From assembly GCF_000949635.1 (NCBI RefSeq), contig NZ_BAFN01000001.1, forward strand, positions 1,302,001-1,366,000: a stretch of 64,000 nucleotides of DNA. The letters are read 5' to 3'. The translations under genes and the position numbers were made by a program. Below are positions 37,963-48,745 of the stretch, piece after piece. The notes beneath the pieces are model-generated. The model saw only the letters and a program-made list of their open reading frames with translations. It was not told the DNA's origin and ran no database searches. Each line of letters opens with the position of its first letter. The stretch's first letter is position 1. The stretch comes from Candidatus Brocadia sinica JPN1 (GTDB lineage: Bacteria > Planctomycetota > Brocadiia > Brocadiales > Brocadiaceae).

Positions 37963-38283
37963 ATGTACGCAATAGTAAAAGACAGAGGGAAACAATACAA
38001 GGTAAGGGCCGGTGAGCATCATCTCATCGACCTGAAAGCTGATACCCAAATCGGACAAATTTTGGAATTTCATGACGTATTAGTATGTTCAAATGATGAG
38101 GGGAACACGACCTTTGGGGCTGAAGCTAATAAAAATGCAAAAGTTATTGCGGAAGTTGAAGGCATAAAAAAGGGGGTAAAATCTATGACCATAAAATTCC
38201 GCAGGAGGAAGGAATCGATGAGCAGAAGAGGGCACCGGGAAAAATATACCCGGATAAAAATTAAAGAAATCATCTGTGGGTAA
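37963..38283 (+). CDS. rplU: 50S ribosomal protein L21
   Basis: L21 binds 23S rRNA domain I. The 106-residue protein starts MYAIVKDRGKQYKVRAGEHH and has the C-terminal basic motif KFRRRKESMSRRGHREKYTR. An AAAGGAG site lies about 8 nt upstream of ATG 37963. It begins the rplU-rpmA-obgE block. Confidence 0.96.
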   Translation: MYAIVKDRGKQYKVRAGEHHLIDLKADTQIGQILEFHDVLVCSNDEGNTTFGAEANKNAKVIAEVEGIKKGVKSMTIKFRRRKESMSRRGHREKYTRIKIKEIICG

Positions 38284-38334
38284 ATCAGTTGTTGTTACGA
38301 GTATTTACATATATTTCAAAACGGAGGGAGTAAC

Positions 38335-38583
38335 ATGGCACATAAAAAGGGACAAGGTTCCTCAAAGAACGGAAGAGACAGTAATCCGCAAATGCGGGGC
38401 GTAAAAAGATTCGGCGGACAATTTGTTACTGCCGGCTCTATAATCGTCCGCCAATGTGGAACAAAGTTCAAACCTGGAATGAATGTTGGCATTGGAAGAG
38501 ATGACACCCTTTTTTCCAAGATAGACGGTACGGTAAAATTTGAAACAAGACACCGTGTAAGCGTCTATTCAAAGCCCAATTAA
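38335..38583 (+). CDS. rpmA: 50S ribosomal protein L27
   Basis: L27 reaches the peptidyl-transferase centre with its N-terminus. The 82-residue protein begins [20 protein letters not shown], the short form lacking the Firmicutes-type cleavable leader. CGGAGGGAG precedes the start. A terminator-like hairpin follows, so obgE may have separate transcription in part. Confidence 0.97.
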   Translation: MAHKKGQGSSKNGRDSNPQMRGVKRFGGQFVTAGSIIVRQCGTKFKPGMNVGIGRDDTLFSKIDGTVKFETRHRVSVYSKPN

Positions 38584-38613
38584 TTATCGTTCAATACAAG
38601 GAGTTTTTATAAT

Positions 38614-38643
38614 AGGGTGCCCTGGCGTGCACCCTTTCTCTTT
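38614..38643 (+). terminator. Terminator-like hairpin after rpmA
   Basis: AGGGTGC (38614-38620) and GCACCCT (38629-38635) form a perfect 7 bp GC-rich stem, followed by TTCTCTTTTC. It lies between rpmA and obgE and may attenuate readthrough into obgE. Confidence 0.6.
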
Positions 38644-38648
38644 TCTAA

Positions 38649-40427
<1,779 letters not shown>

Positions 40428-40441
<14 letters not shown>

Positions 40442-40868
40442 TTTTCTCAATCAATTTTTGATACCGAACATCTTCTCTTAGATAAGCCAGATCCTTGTCC
40501 CTTTCCAGATGATAGATATCTTTATAACCTAACGCAATTGCCTTTTCCAGTACTTCAAATGCGGCGTCAATATTTTTCAGCAGCGCATAACTACAAGCAA
40601 GGTTATAGTGGACCAGAGGGTCGTTTGGTCTAAGGCGACTTAACTTCTGATCTACCGAAAGGCCTTTTTCATACATACCATGTGTCGTATACGCATTGCC
40701 TAAATACAGAAGGCAATCTACATAATTTGGATTCTTTTCAAGGATACCTTCAAAAAACCAAATAGTAAATTCCTCCCCTTCTTTTTTAAATTCAGGCGCG
40801 GTAATGATAAACTCATAATTCGGCAGTGTAATCGAGTTGAGAAATCTGTTTTTCGTTTCTGTTTTCAT
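40428..40868 (-). CDS. TPR-repeat protein
   Basis: A 146-residue protein with tetratricopeptide helices (YVDCLLYLGNAYTTHGMYEK, DPLVHYNLACSYALLKNIDA, AFEVLEKAIALGYKD), so probably a protein-interaction module. No signal peptide is seen. Its 3' end overlaps the coaX stop on the other strand by 14 bp. No specific partner is indicated. Confidence 0.8.
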
Positions 40869-40998
40869 TTGTATGCTTATTTATTATTATTGCTTATAAT
40901 TGTTGCTCTTGAATAAATATATGTATAAAATATGCAATTGTCAAGTCTCAGTATGCATATTTTTATTTTGTTTCGTTGACGAAACGGAGGAGCAAAAA

Positions 40999-41565
40999 AT
41001 GCCCATCGATAAAGAGCTCATAAAAAGCAAAATCCACAGCAAGGAAGACATCACACTGAAGACAATAACCGATATGGTAGCATATAAAATACACGAAAGC
41101 CCGGAAAATATGGGTCCGGAGGCAAATTTTCTTGCAGCGACTGAGGCGGTCGCCCAATATATATCCGAAAAATTTAAGGATTTTGATTCATTGAAAACCC
41201 ACGTATCTCAACGTGATAAGGGGATGAAATCGATTAATGACATTGCCGATACGGTGTATAATTATTACCAGGATAAGCAGCTTTTAAGCTTTGATATCGT
41301 CAAAAACATGATTTCAAAGGTAAAAGATGTCAACGTAAAAATGATCACCGACATTGTCGCATATAAAATTTACCAAAGTCCGGACGACAAGGGCCCGGAG
41401 CTCAATTTCATATCCGCAGAAACGTTTGTTGCCCAGTATCTGTCAGAAAATTTTAAAAATCTCCGTGAATTTAGGAGATGCCTTTCAGATCTTGGAAAAG
41501 GTTCATATGCGCTGGAGGCATTTGCTGATTTAGTGTACAAATATTATTGTCAAAAGAAAAACTAA
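40999..41565 (+). CDS. Unknown protein made of two copies of one ~85-residue domain
   Basis: Not recognised. The 188-residue product contains two homologous halves (about residues 7-92 and 98-184) with spacing 92. Both have ITD-(M/I)-VAYKI-x-SP-x3-GPE-x-NF, then VAQY(I/L)SE(K/N)FK and a final (D/Y)xVYxYYx motif. It is soluble, Lys-rich and likely helical. I start at ATG 40999 because GGAGG is spaced 8 nt upstream; the longer frame from 40900 has a hydrophobic Cys-rich leader that looks artefactual. The SWIM-SNF2 helicase begins 6 bp after its stop, so the two are probably one operon. Confidence 0.7.
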   Translation: MPIDKELIKSKIHSKEDITLKTITDMVAYKIHESPENMGPEANFLAATEAVAQYISEKFKDFDSLKTHVSQRDKGMKSINDIADTVYNYYQDKQLLSFDIVKNMISKVKDVNVKMITDIVAYKIYQSPDDKGPELNFISAETFVAQYLSENFKNLREFRRCLSDLGKGSYALEAFADLVYKYYCQKKN

Positions 41566-41570
41566 TTACC

Positions 41571-42269
41571 ATGAAGATATCCAGAACGCACAAACCAGAA
41601 GACCTTAGCCTAGAGGAGTGGCAGCGAATTCTCAGAAAGCAGTATGGTGAACAGCAAAAGTATAAGCTCGATAATACCGGCAACCATCCCCTCTTTTCGG
41701 AATTTAAACTCACCAATTCCGAATCCGGGAAGGTATATAAAATCGCCATTCGGGGAGACGCTCCCGGAGACAATTATTGCTCCTGCCCCGATTACAGCAT
41801 CAACAACCTTGGAACATGCAAGCATATCGAGTTCACCCTCTCCAGATTGATGGAAAAAAAAGGTGCAAAGAAGGCACTCAGGGAGGGATATACTCCGCCA
41901 TATTCCGAGGTCTATTTGCGTTACGGGCTTAAGCGAGATGTCCGATTTAAGGCAGGGAAAGATGCGTCACCTGAGGTGCTCTCCCTGGTAAATAAGTATT
42001 TCGATCCAAACGGAATGCTCAAAGAGGACTATATTCTTCATTTTCACCAATTTCTTAACAATATATCACAAAAAAATGGCCACGAAATACGATGTTATGA
42101 CGATGTAATGGCCCATATCGCTGAATATCAGGATGCCGAACATCGGCGGAATATCATCAAGTCTCAGCTCAAAGGAGGGATTAACAGCCCAATTGTTAAA
42201 AATATTCTGAAAACGAAATTATACCCCTATCAGCGTGAAGGGGCATTGTTTGCTGTGAATGCAGGGTGA
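41571..42269 (+). pseudogene. SWIM zinc-finger N-terminal part of an SNF2-family helicase, ends at in-frame TGA
   Basis: The 232-residue fragment has a SWIM finger (C70-x-C72 ... C83-x-H85 in NYCSCPDY and GTCKHIE), which usually mediates nucleic-acid or protein contact in SNF2-SWIM proteins. It ends KLYPYQREGALFAVNAG, then TGA (42267-42269), and the same frame immediately continues CLIGDDMGLGKT, the Walker A of the helicase. Family members normally have a sense codon, often Arg, here, so one C-to-T change (CGA to TGA) explains the break. Marked pseudogene provisionally; readthrough or a sequencing error is possible. Confidence 0.75.
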
Positions 42270-42287
42270 TGCCTCATCGGTGACGAT

Positions 42288-43988
42288 ATGGGACTGGGGA
42301 AGACGATCCAGGCGCTCGCTGCGGCAGAATTAATGGCGAAACTATTTAATATACAGAAGGTCTTGATCGTTTCTCCCACCTCTCTGAAACATCAGTGGAA
42401 AACAGAAATAGAGAAATTTACCGATAGATCGGTTCAAGTAATTGAAGGTCTTAACCATCTGAGGAGACAATTCTACCGGAATGAGTCTTTTTACAAGCTT
42501 ATCAATTATGAGCTGGTCTTCCGGGATATTGATATGATCAAAGGTTGGGCACCAGACCTGATTATCCTTGATGAGGCACAGAGGATTAAAAACTGGAAGA
42601 CGAGGACCGCGCAATACGTAAAACAACTGAATTCTACCTTTGCCATCGTACTTACTGGGACCTCCATCGAGAACAGGATTGAAGAATTGCACTCTATTAT
42701 GGAATTCATCGACCGGCGACATTTTGGTCCTTTATATCGGTTTGTCCATAACCACAGAATTGTAGATGAAGGGGGAAAGGTAATCGGATACCAAAACCTG
42801 CAATCCATCAGGGATTCCCTGAAAAATGTCATGATGCGGAGGAAAAAAGAAGAGGTTTTAAAGCAGCTTCCGGAACGAATCGACAAAAACTTCTTTGTCC
42901 CCATGCCAAAAGAACAACGGGCCATCCATGATGAAAATTACGATATTGTGGCAAAACTGGTAGCCAAGTGGCGACGTTATAAATTCCTGTGCGAGGCGGA
43001 TCAGAGGCGGCTACAAATAGCCTTAAATTATATGCGAATGGCAGCCGATAATACCTATCTCGTTGACAAGAAAACGATTCATGGCCCAAAGATTGAAGAG
43101 TTAGAAATAATCCTGAAAGAGATAATCATCGAGGGTGGAGAAAAGGCTGTTATCTTCAGCCAGTGGCTCAGAATGACGGAACTAGTGGAGCATGTCCTGA
43201 AGAGGAACGGGATTGGATACGTCCACTTGAATGGCAATATCCCTTCAAAGCAGAGGGCAGGGTTGATGTCGCAATTCATGGAAAACCCTGAATGCAAGGT
43301 CTTCCTATCCACAGATGCAGGCGGGGTAGGATTGAACCTGCAAAGCGGATCAACGGTAATTAACATGGATATCCCCTGGAACCCTGCTGTTCTTGAACAG
43401 CGCATCGGCCGTGTGCATCGGCTCGGCCAGCAAAAAACGGTTCGCGTCATCAACTTTGTCACTGTCTCTTCCATTGAGGAAAGAATGCTGGATCTCCTTA
43501 AATTTAAAAAATCATTGTTTGCAGGGACACTCGACAGTGATGGAGAAAATGTCGTAATGATTGGAGAATCCCAGCTCAAAAAATTCATGCAGTCTGTGGA
43601 GACGTTAACAGATAATTTAGAGAAGGTGGATTCTGCCTTGGAAAGGCAGGATCAAAGAGAAACGGAACTGGATGAGGAGGCGGCTGACATAAAAGAACTC
43701 ACCCTGGAGGAAGGAGGCCATGCCGTAAGTGCGGCAGATGGGGATAGAAAAGGATTGGATCATTTGAATAACCTCCTCAATAGTGGCGCTCAATTCCTGA
43801 TGAATCTCAGTAAAGTTATAACACAGCCTGATCAATCCATCGAAAAACACTTGGACACAGCCATCAGCAGAGATGAAAAAACAGGAAAGGTTTATCTGAA
43901 AATACCCCTCCCCGAAACAGAGGTCGTGAAAACCCTCTTTTCAACCTTGGGTGAATTGATATCGAACACATTACAGATGAAAAATTGA
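42288..43988 (+). pseudogene. SNF2-family helicase core, downstream part of the interrupted SWIM-SNF2 gene
   Basis: Continues in the same frame directly after the TGA at 42267-42269. It carries helicase motifs I (DDMGLGKT, with its start codon inside the motif), II DEAQ, III LTGTSIENR, V STDAGGVGLNLQ and VI QRIGRVHRLGQ, so the DNA-translocase core is intact. If translation begins at ATG 42288, the P-loop beta strand is lost and activity is unlikely. The tail (about 430-566) is charged and unassigned. Such bacterial SNF2-SWIM proteins are presumed dsDNA translocases. The remaining sequence shows no other damage, which argues for a recent or recoded stop. Confidence 0.78.
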
Positions 43989-43998
43989 AAGGTTTTAC

Positions 43999-45339
43999 AT
44001 GACGACAAAAAACTATCCTTGCGTCCGCACCAAACTCCCCGGACCCAACGCAATTCAATACCTAGAGAAGGAAAAAAAATTTGTCTCACCATCTTCAACA
44101 AAGAGTTATCCATTAGTGGTAAAAAGCGCAAAAGGCACGGTTGTTACGGATGTCGATGATAACACCTTCCTTGATTTTACCGCTGGTGTTGCGGTTTGTA
44201 ATACCGGACACAACCACGACCAAATTATCTCATCGATCTCCAGTCAGGCAGACACCCTTATCCACATGTCTGGCGCAGATTTTTATAACCCCCTGCACAT
44301 CGTATTGGCCGAAAAGCTCTCTGCGATTTGCCCGGGGTCTCATACAAAGAAAGTCTTCTTCGGTAATTCCGGTGCAGAATCTGTAGAGGCTGCATTTAAA
44401 CTGGCACGCTACCATACAAAGCGCAGCATCGTCATTGCCTTTTACAATGCATTTCATGGAAGAACGATGGGGGCGCTTTCTCTGACTGCCAGCAAACTAA
44501 ACCAACGCAAGCATTTTTTACCCTTAATTCCTGAGGTCATCCATATTCCGTATGCATATTGTTACCGCTGTCATTATGGCCTGACTCCCGACAACTGTAA
44601 TATGGCCTGTGTAACGTGGATTCGGGAAGAATTATTCAAAACAAAGGTGCCACCCGAAGATGTGGCAGCGATTTTTGTGGAAATTATCCAGGGAGAGGGT
44701 GGATACATTGTGCCTCCAAAAGAGTTCCACAATGCCCTGTATCAATTGACACGCGATTTTGGCATCCTTTACGTTGCTGATGAAGTACAATCAGGTATGG
44801 GTCGTACAGGTAAAATGTTTGCCTCCGAACATTTTGACATAATCCCGGACGTTATTACTATTGCAAAGGGTATTGCGTCCGGCCTCCCCTTATCTGCCAC
44901 GGTTGCATCAGAGGAAATAATGGACTGGGTGCCTGGCAGTCATGCAAGTACGTTTGGGGGGAACCCCATCAGTTGTCAGGCTGCGCTCACAACTATTAAG
45001 CTTCTTGAGGATGGACTCATAGAGAATGCGGCCAAACAGGGTGCTTATATGATGCAAGAATTAAAGAAATTAGAACGCACCTATCCCATCATTGGTGATG
45101 TCAGAGGCCTGGGACTTATGCTTGCCATTGAAATGGTGAAAGATAAAGAAACCAAGGCATATGCATCAGAAGAGCGGGATAGTATCATCCAGAAGGCGTT
45201 TTCAAAAGGACTTTTGCTGTTGAGTTGCGGACGCAGCGCCATCCGCTTCTGCCCGCCTTTGATACTTTCGAAAGACGACGCAGATATTGCTTTGTCCATA
45301 TTTGAAGAGTGTTTGAAAGAAACCTTGGAAAATAAATGA
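43999..45339 (+). CDS. Class III PLP aminotransferase (4-aminobutyrate/ornithine type)
   Basis: A fold-type I aminotransferase of the GabT/ArgD/LAT group. The 446-residue protein has the substrate-cofactor region NTGHNHDQI, FFGNSGAESVEAAFKLAR, AFHGRTMGALSLT, the cofactor Asp in ADEVQSGMGRTG, and the Schiff-base Lys in TIAKGIASGLPLSA. The length and TGKMFASEH pattern resemble GabT. Substrate is not determined; no catabolic neighbours are present. It starts 10 bp after the helicase gene. Confidence 0.9.
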   Translation: MTTKNYPCVRTKLPGPNAIQYLEKEKKFVSPSSTKSYPLVVKSAKGTVVTDVDDNTFLDFTAGVAVCNTGHNHDQIISSISSQADTLIHMSGADFYNPLHIVLAEKLSAICPGSHTKKVFFGNSGAESVEAAFKLARYHTKRSIVIAFYNAFHGRTMGALSLTASKLNQRKHFLPLIPEVIHIPYAYCYRCHYGLTPDNCNMACVTWIREELFKTKVPPEDVAAIFVEIIQGEGGYIVPPKEFHNALYQLTRDFGILYVADEVQSGMGRTGKMFASEHFDIIPDVITIAKGIASGLPLSATVASEEIMDWVPGSHASTFGGNPISCQAALTTIKLLEDGLIENAAKQGAYMMQELKKLERTYPIIGDVRGLGLMLAIEMVKDKETKAYASEERDSIIQKAFSKGLLLLSCGRSAIRFCPPLILSKDDADIALSIFEECLKETLENK

Positions 45340-45461
45340 TATCGCACAAATAAAATAACATGTCAGAACAAAGTTCTCCTCGCCTTCGCAATCTAATAGA
45401 GATAAATATTTTGAACAGTTCCATTTAGATGGAAGATAACGGGCAAAAGGTAAAACCCAAC

Positions 45462-45581
45462 ATGTCAAAAATTAACAATACCACAGACCCAAAGGTTATT
45501 GAGAGTGATGGTTTTATAATTACCACGTATTTTACGAGCAAAATTAAACTTGAAAGAGAAGCAATTGTATGGCAACGGTAA
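45462..45581 (+). CDS. Possible 39-residue small protein
   Basis: A short frame (MSKINNTTDPKV..., ending IVWQR) overlaps the next gene by 13 bp and has AAGG about 10 nt upstream. No family is recognised. It may be the lead gene of a small two-gene unit with the DUF2283-like protein, or a chance frame. Confidence 0.35.
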   Translation: MSKINNTTDPKVIESDGFIITTYFTSKIKLEREAIVWQR

Positions 45582-46165
45582 AGATGGAAAAAACCCTGAA
45601 AGAAGTAAATGGACTTATTTCACATATTATAAAAATGCCCGAGACCAAAATGTGGATTGATTATGATAAAGAGGCCGATGTGCTTTACCTGAGCTTCAAA
45701 AGGCCGCAGCATGCTGGGATAAAAAATAGGTTTCCTTTTGGTACTTCTTGGAGTCTTTTGCTAGAGAGTGATGCGATGTGGGGGATATATTCTCAAGAAA
45801 AAATGGGGGTACAGATTCAAAGTTCTGTGGAAAAATTGGAAAGTGCATTAAGTAGAGTTGAGTTTCCAAAAGAATATCTTGTGATAGAAGGCTATTTTGA
45901 TATTAAGTATGTAATTGGAAAAATTGATTATAACCTGGCTGATAATCTCAATGATCTTGAACACTTTTTAATAAAAAAGGAAGCATTTAAACATGAAGAG
46001 GAAATCAGAGGATTGGTTAAATTTTCTGTAACAGATGATCGTCAACGTTTTGCCAACTTCGACCTTCAATTAAACATTAAGATAAACACCTTTTTTCGAG
46101 GTGGTATCTATCCACCCTGGATGCGGCTGCAAGGAGAGGAAGTTAAAATTAAAAATAACTATTGA
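45569..46165 (+). CDS. DUF2283-like protein with unusual C-terminal region
   Basis: Residues about 6-45 match DUF2283 (KMWIDYDKEADVLYLSFKRP QHA). DUF2283 proteins are usually ~70 residues long, but here the typical continuation is replaced by an unrelated 150-residue stretch (GIKNRFPFGTSWSLLLES onward) ending in DRQRFANFDLQLNIKINTFF. I checked the other two frames just past QHA and they meet stops, so this is not a simple frameshift; a recombined or extended form is more likely. ATG 45584 is an alternative start. Function unknown. Confidence 0.65.
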   Translation: MATVKMEKTLKEVNGLISHIIKMPETKMWIDYDKEADVLYLSFKRPQHAGIKNRFPFGTSWSLLLESDAMWGIYSQEKMGVQIQSSVEKLESALSRVEFPKEYLVIEGYFDIKYVIGKIDYNLADNLNDLEHFLIKKEAFKHEEEIRGLVKFSVTDDRQRFANFDLQLNIKINTFFRGGIYPPWMRLQGEEVKIKNNY

Positions 46166-46279
46166 GTGATACGTATAGAATGTCTACTTAACATAACCAT
46201 CTTTGATTTTACTTTCATTTTTTATTAATGCTATATTATTGTCGATTTTAAAGATATCTTCTAATAAAAATAATTGTTT

Positions 46280-46462
46280 ATGCATAAGAAAAAACTTATT
46301 CACTCAGTTAACATCGAAGATATTCAAAACGTTGCTGAACAGGAATTAGGGAGAGAATTAACAAAAGAAGAGTTAAAATTAGTCGAAGACAAACTCGGCG
46401 ATTATGTGGGCTGGTACGAAGCAATTCTTCATGCAATTGATGAATTAAACCTTAAACCCTGA
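46280..46462 (+). CDS. Small hypothetical protein, 60 aa
   Basis: Not recognised. A 60-residue acidic, helical product (IEDIQNVAEQELGRELTKEE, then LVEDKLGDYVGWYEAILHAI). ATG 46280 is preferred over a TTG 6 bp earlier. It lies 15-18 bp before the hydrolase gene and may be translated with it. Confidence 0.6.
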   Translation: MHKKKLIHSVNIEDIQNVAEQELGRELTKEELKLVEDKLGDYVGWYEAILHAIDELNLKP

Positions 46463-46477
46463 AATATTAAGGAGAAG

Positions 46478-48331
46478 ATGATGGATGGAAAAGAGAAAAA
46501 GGTATTTTACGATATCCATTGCCATGCACTGAATTTGAGCCATGCAGGACTCCTCGCCTTCCTGAATCGCTTTTTAAAGGACAGGACGGTATCTTTCTCA
46601 GGCCTGCTGGGAAAAGGAAAATTTCTCCAAATTATCTGCCGGTTATTGGGGATAAATTTCAGCGTTAAACTAATCAAAATACTATTGATTATCTTAAGTG
46701 GCGCCCTCTCCGGAATCGTATTGCTTGCGATAAGTAAATATGAATATTTCCTGTCGGCCAAGGTAAGCAATATCATTTTGTTTTGCGCTTTTGCAGTTGT
46801 TTTCGCCGCATTGATTTTCACTTTATGGATTCTGAGAAAGATCTCTTTAGGGGGAAGCGACCTGGTAACAGATACTCTTAGAAAAAATATAAACCTTTTA
46901 TCAGTTATTGAAAATGATGCGGGTAGTTTGTTTCTCTCTATGGAATTGGACATCCTGGCAGCAGATGAAAGATACAAAGGATTAATAGATAAGTATCGTA
47001 CTGCATCAACAAATAAATATTCGTCTTTTATAAAAAATCTCGAGGAAAAATGGAAAGAAAACGGGAATGAAATACAGATTAAAACAAAAGAGGGAGAACT
47101 ACTAACATATAACAAGGTAGTTATCACTCCTCTGATAATCGATTTTGGTTACAAAGATTTTGACATACCTGGAATTCACTACAACAAACCACCCAGGAAA
47201 CCCGTTGTGGAGCAGGTTGTAGACGTTTTTAACGGTATAAGAGATTATCGGGAAAGAAGTCCGGTAAAAATACTCGACATCTATCCCTTCCTGGGAATTA
47301 ATACGAGAAATTATGACCTGGGAACTGTGAGTGTAGCTCCAAAAGGGATAAAAGATACATTGTATAGCTCTCTCAAGAGCAGGAAGATCCCGCAAAGCGT
47401 AAAAGAGAATGTTAGAGATACTTTAGAAAATAAAGTTACTTACATCGAAAAGACGGGGAAGTTGGTAATTTATAAGAGAGCTACAAACATAGGAAATGAT
47501 TTGCGCACGGTCTCCTCCCATGTGCAAATAGATGAAAATATCCTTAATAAAATCGGTGCAATGTCCGACGAAACTCATGACCTTGATGAAAGAAATAACA
47601 TCCCCAAGATGCTGGAAAAGTATTTTGGTGAATATAATAATACAAAATATGGAACATTTACTAAAAAAAGCAGAGAGCATTATTTCCCGGATGAGAAAGA
47701 TGCCAAAAAGAGGGAAAAAATGATACCGGTGAGAGGTATTGATGACCTGCGCAGTCATTTCTTTGCTGGAATCAAGTTATATCCCCCTCTGGGCTTTGAT
47801 CCATGGCCAGACTACGATGACAGACCAGCCGATACAGCTACTGAATTTGACAAGGTAAATTATCTCTACCAATTCTGCAGTGAGAAGGGCATTCCAATAA
47901 CCGTACATTGTTCACCCGGCGGGTTCAAGGCCGCTCATCATGGCATTGAATATACCAATCCAGAAAAGTGGAGAAAGGTGCTTTCAGTATATAATAATCT
48001 CAAAATCAATTTTGCCCATTGTGGGTTTGATATCAATAAGCCTTACAAAGTATGGTTAGATACCATACTGGCATTAATGGGTGAATATAAGAATGTTTAC
48101 GTGGACTTTTCGTATATAGGGAATAATAAGGATTTTTATAAATTCTTGAAGGAACGAATTATTGACAAAGGGTATGAGGATCGTATACTCTTTGGGAGCG
48201 ATTTCCCGATTAACCTGTTTGGTATTGATTCGCATGAAGATTATTTGAAAAATTTCTTTCGTTCTTCTCTGGATGCGAATCTTAAACACAAATTCTGTTC
48301 TGAGAATCCCCAGAAATTTCTCTGGATATAG
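46478..48331 (+). CDS. Amidohydrolase-like metal-dependent hydrolase with inserted membrane hairpin
   Basis: A TIM-barrel hydrolase of the amidohydrolase_2 type: the metal motif H14-x-H16 (YDIHCHAL), a probable Lys near 433 (FAGIKLYPP), H477 (ITVHC), H514 (NFAHCGF) and D575 (FGSDFP). Unusually, two strong transmembrane segments (about 65-85 and 97-119) lie between the N-terminal HxH strand and the rest of the barrel, which does not start until about residue 430. A 300-residue intervening region of unknown nature follows the membrane hairpin. GGAG precedes ATG 46478 by 3 nt and ATG 46481 by 6 nt, so 46481 is equally likely. A bacteriohemerythrin gene follows 6 bp downstream. Reaction unknown. 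Confidence 0.8.
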   Translation: MMDGKEKKVFYDIHCHALNLSHAGLLAFLNRFLKDRTVSFSGLLGKGKFLQIICRLLGINFSVKLIKILLIILSGALSGIVLLAISKYEYFLSAKVSNIILFCAFAVVFAALIFTLWILRKISLGGSDLVTDTLRKNINLLSVIENDAGSLFLSMELDILAADERYKGLIDKYRTASTNKYSSFIKNLEEKWKENGNEIQIKTKEGELLTYNKVVITPLIIDFGYKDFDIPGIHYNKPPRKPVVEQVVDVFNGIRDYRERSPVKILDIYPFLGINTRNYDLGTVSVAPKGIKDTLYSSLKSRKIPQSVKENVRDTLENKVTYIEKTGKLVIYKRATNIGNDLRTVSSHVQIDENILNKIGAMSDETHDLDERNNIPKMLEKYFGEYNNTKYGTFTKKSREHYFPDEKDAKKREKMIPVRGIDDLRSHFFAGIKLYPPLGFDPWPDYDDRPADTATEFDKVNYLYQFCSEKGIPITVHCSPGGFKAAHHGIEYTNPEKWRKVLSVYNNLKINFAHCGFDINKPYKVWLDTILALMGEYKNVYVDFSYIGNNKDFYKFLKERIIDKGYEDRILFGSDFPINLFGIDSHEDYLKNFFRSSLDANLKHKFCSENPQKFLWI

Positions 48332-48337
48332 GGTAAT

Positions 48338-48745
48338 ATGGAAAAGATACTATGGGGCGAAAACTTTAGTGTCGGCGTCCTGGTCCTGGATAAACAACAC
48401 CAGCAAATCGTCATGCTGGTAAATACCTTGATTGAGATGAATGACACAAAAGTTGATTCAGAAATTATCTCGGATACATTGACTAAAATGACCCAATATG
48501 CCAGCGATCATTTTAGGACAGAGGAGCAATACATGCTCGATTATGATTATCCGGAGTATCCGTCACAAAAAAAACAACACCAGGAATTCAAGAAAAAGAC
48601 CGTTGATTTCTGCGTGGAAACTATGGTGCATAAAGTAACTGTCCCAGCGGAAATATTCACGTATTTAAAATCGTGGTGGACAAATCATATCCTGAAAGAA
48701 GACATGAAATACAAAGAATTCTTTAATGCAAGAGGCCTGAGGTAA
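48338..48745 (+). CDS. Bacteriohemerythrin
   Basis: A four-helix diiron protein that binds O2 (or NO) reversibly. The 135-residue protein has the ligand set seen in the family: LDKQHQQI, HFRTEEQYM, KKQHQEF and WWTNHILKEDMKY. Start WGENFSVGVLVLD is typical. It is flanked tightly by the membrane hydrolase (6 bp) and an O-methyltransferase (stop and start overlap as TAATG). In an anaerobe it could serve oxygen sensing or scavenging. Confidence 0.93.
   Translation: MEKILWGENFSVGVLVLDKQHQQIVMLVNTLIEMNDTKVDSEIISDTLTKMTQYASDHFRTEEQYMLDYDYPEYPSQKKQHQEFKKKTVDFCVETMVHKVTVPAEIFTYLKSWWTNHILKEDMKYKEFFNARGLR

Noticed and set aside
40900-40998. N-terminal extension (MLLLNKYMYK...) of the tandem-domain protein
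   Set aside because: A strong GGAGG site precedes ATG 40999, and the extension is a Cys-rich hydrophobic stretch that does not look like a signal peptide.
42267-42269. Selenocysteine readthrough of the TGA in the helicase
   Set aside because: The position is usually Arg, not Cys/Sec, and no conserved hairpin was recognised after the codon.
45700-45760. Simple frameshift in the DUF2283-like gene
   Set aside because: The alternative frames just past QHA reach stop codons within a few codons and do not restore the DUF2283 continuation.
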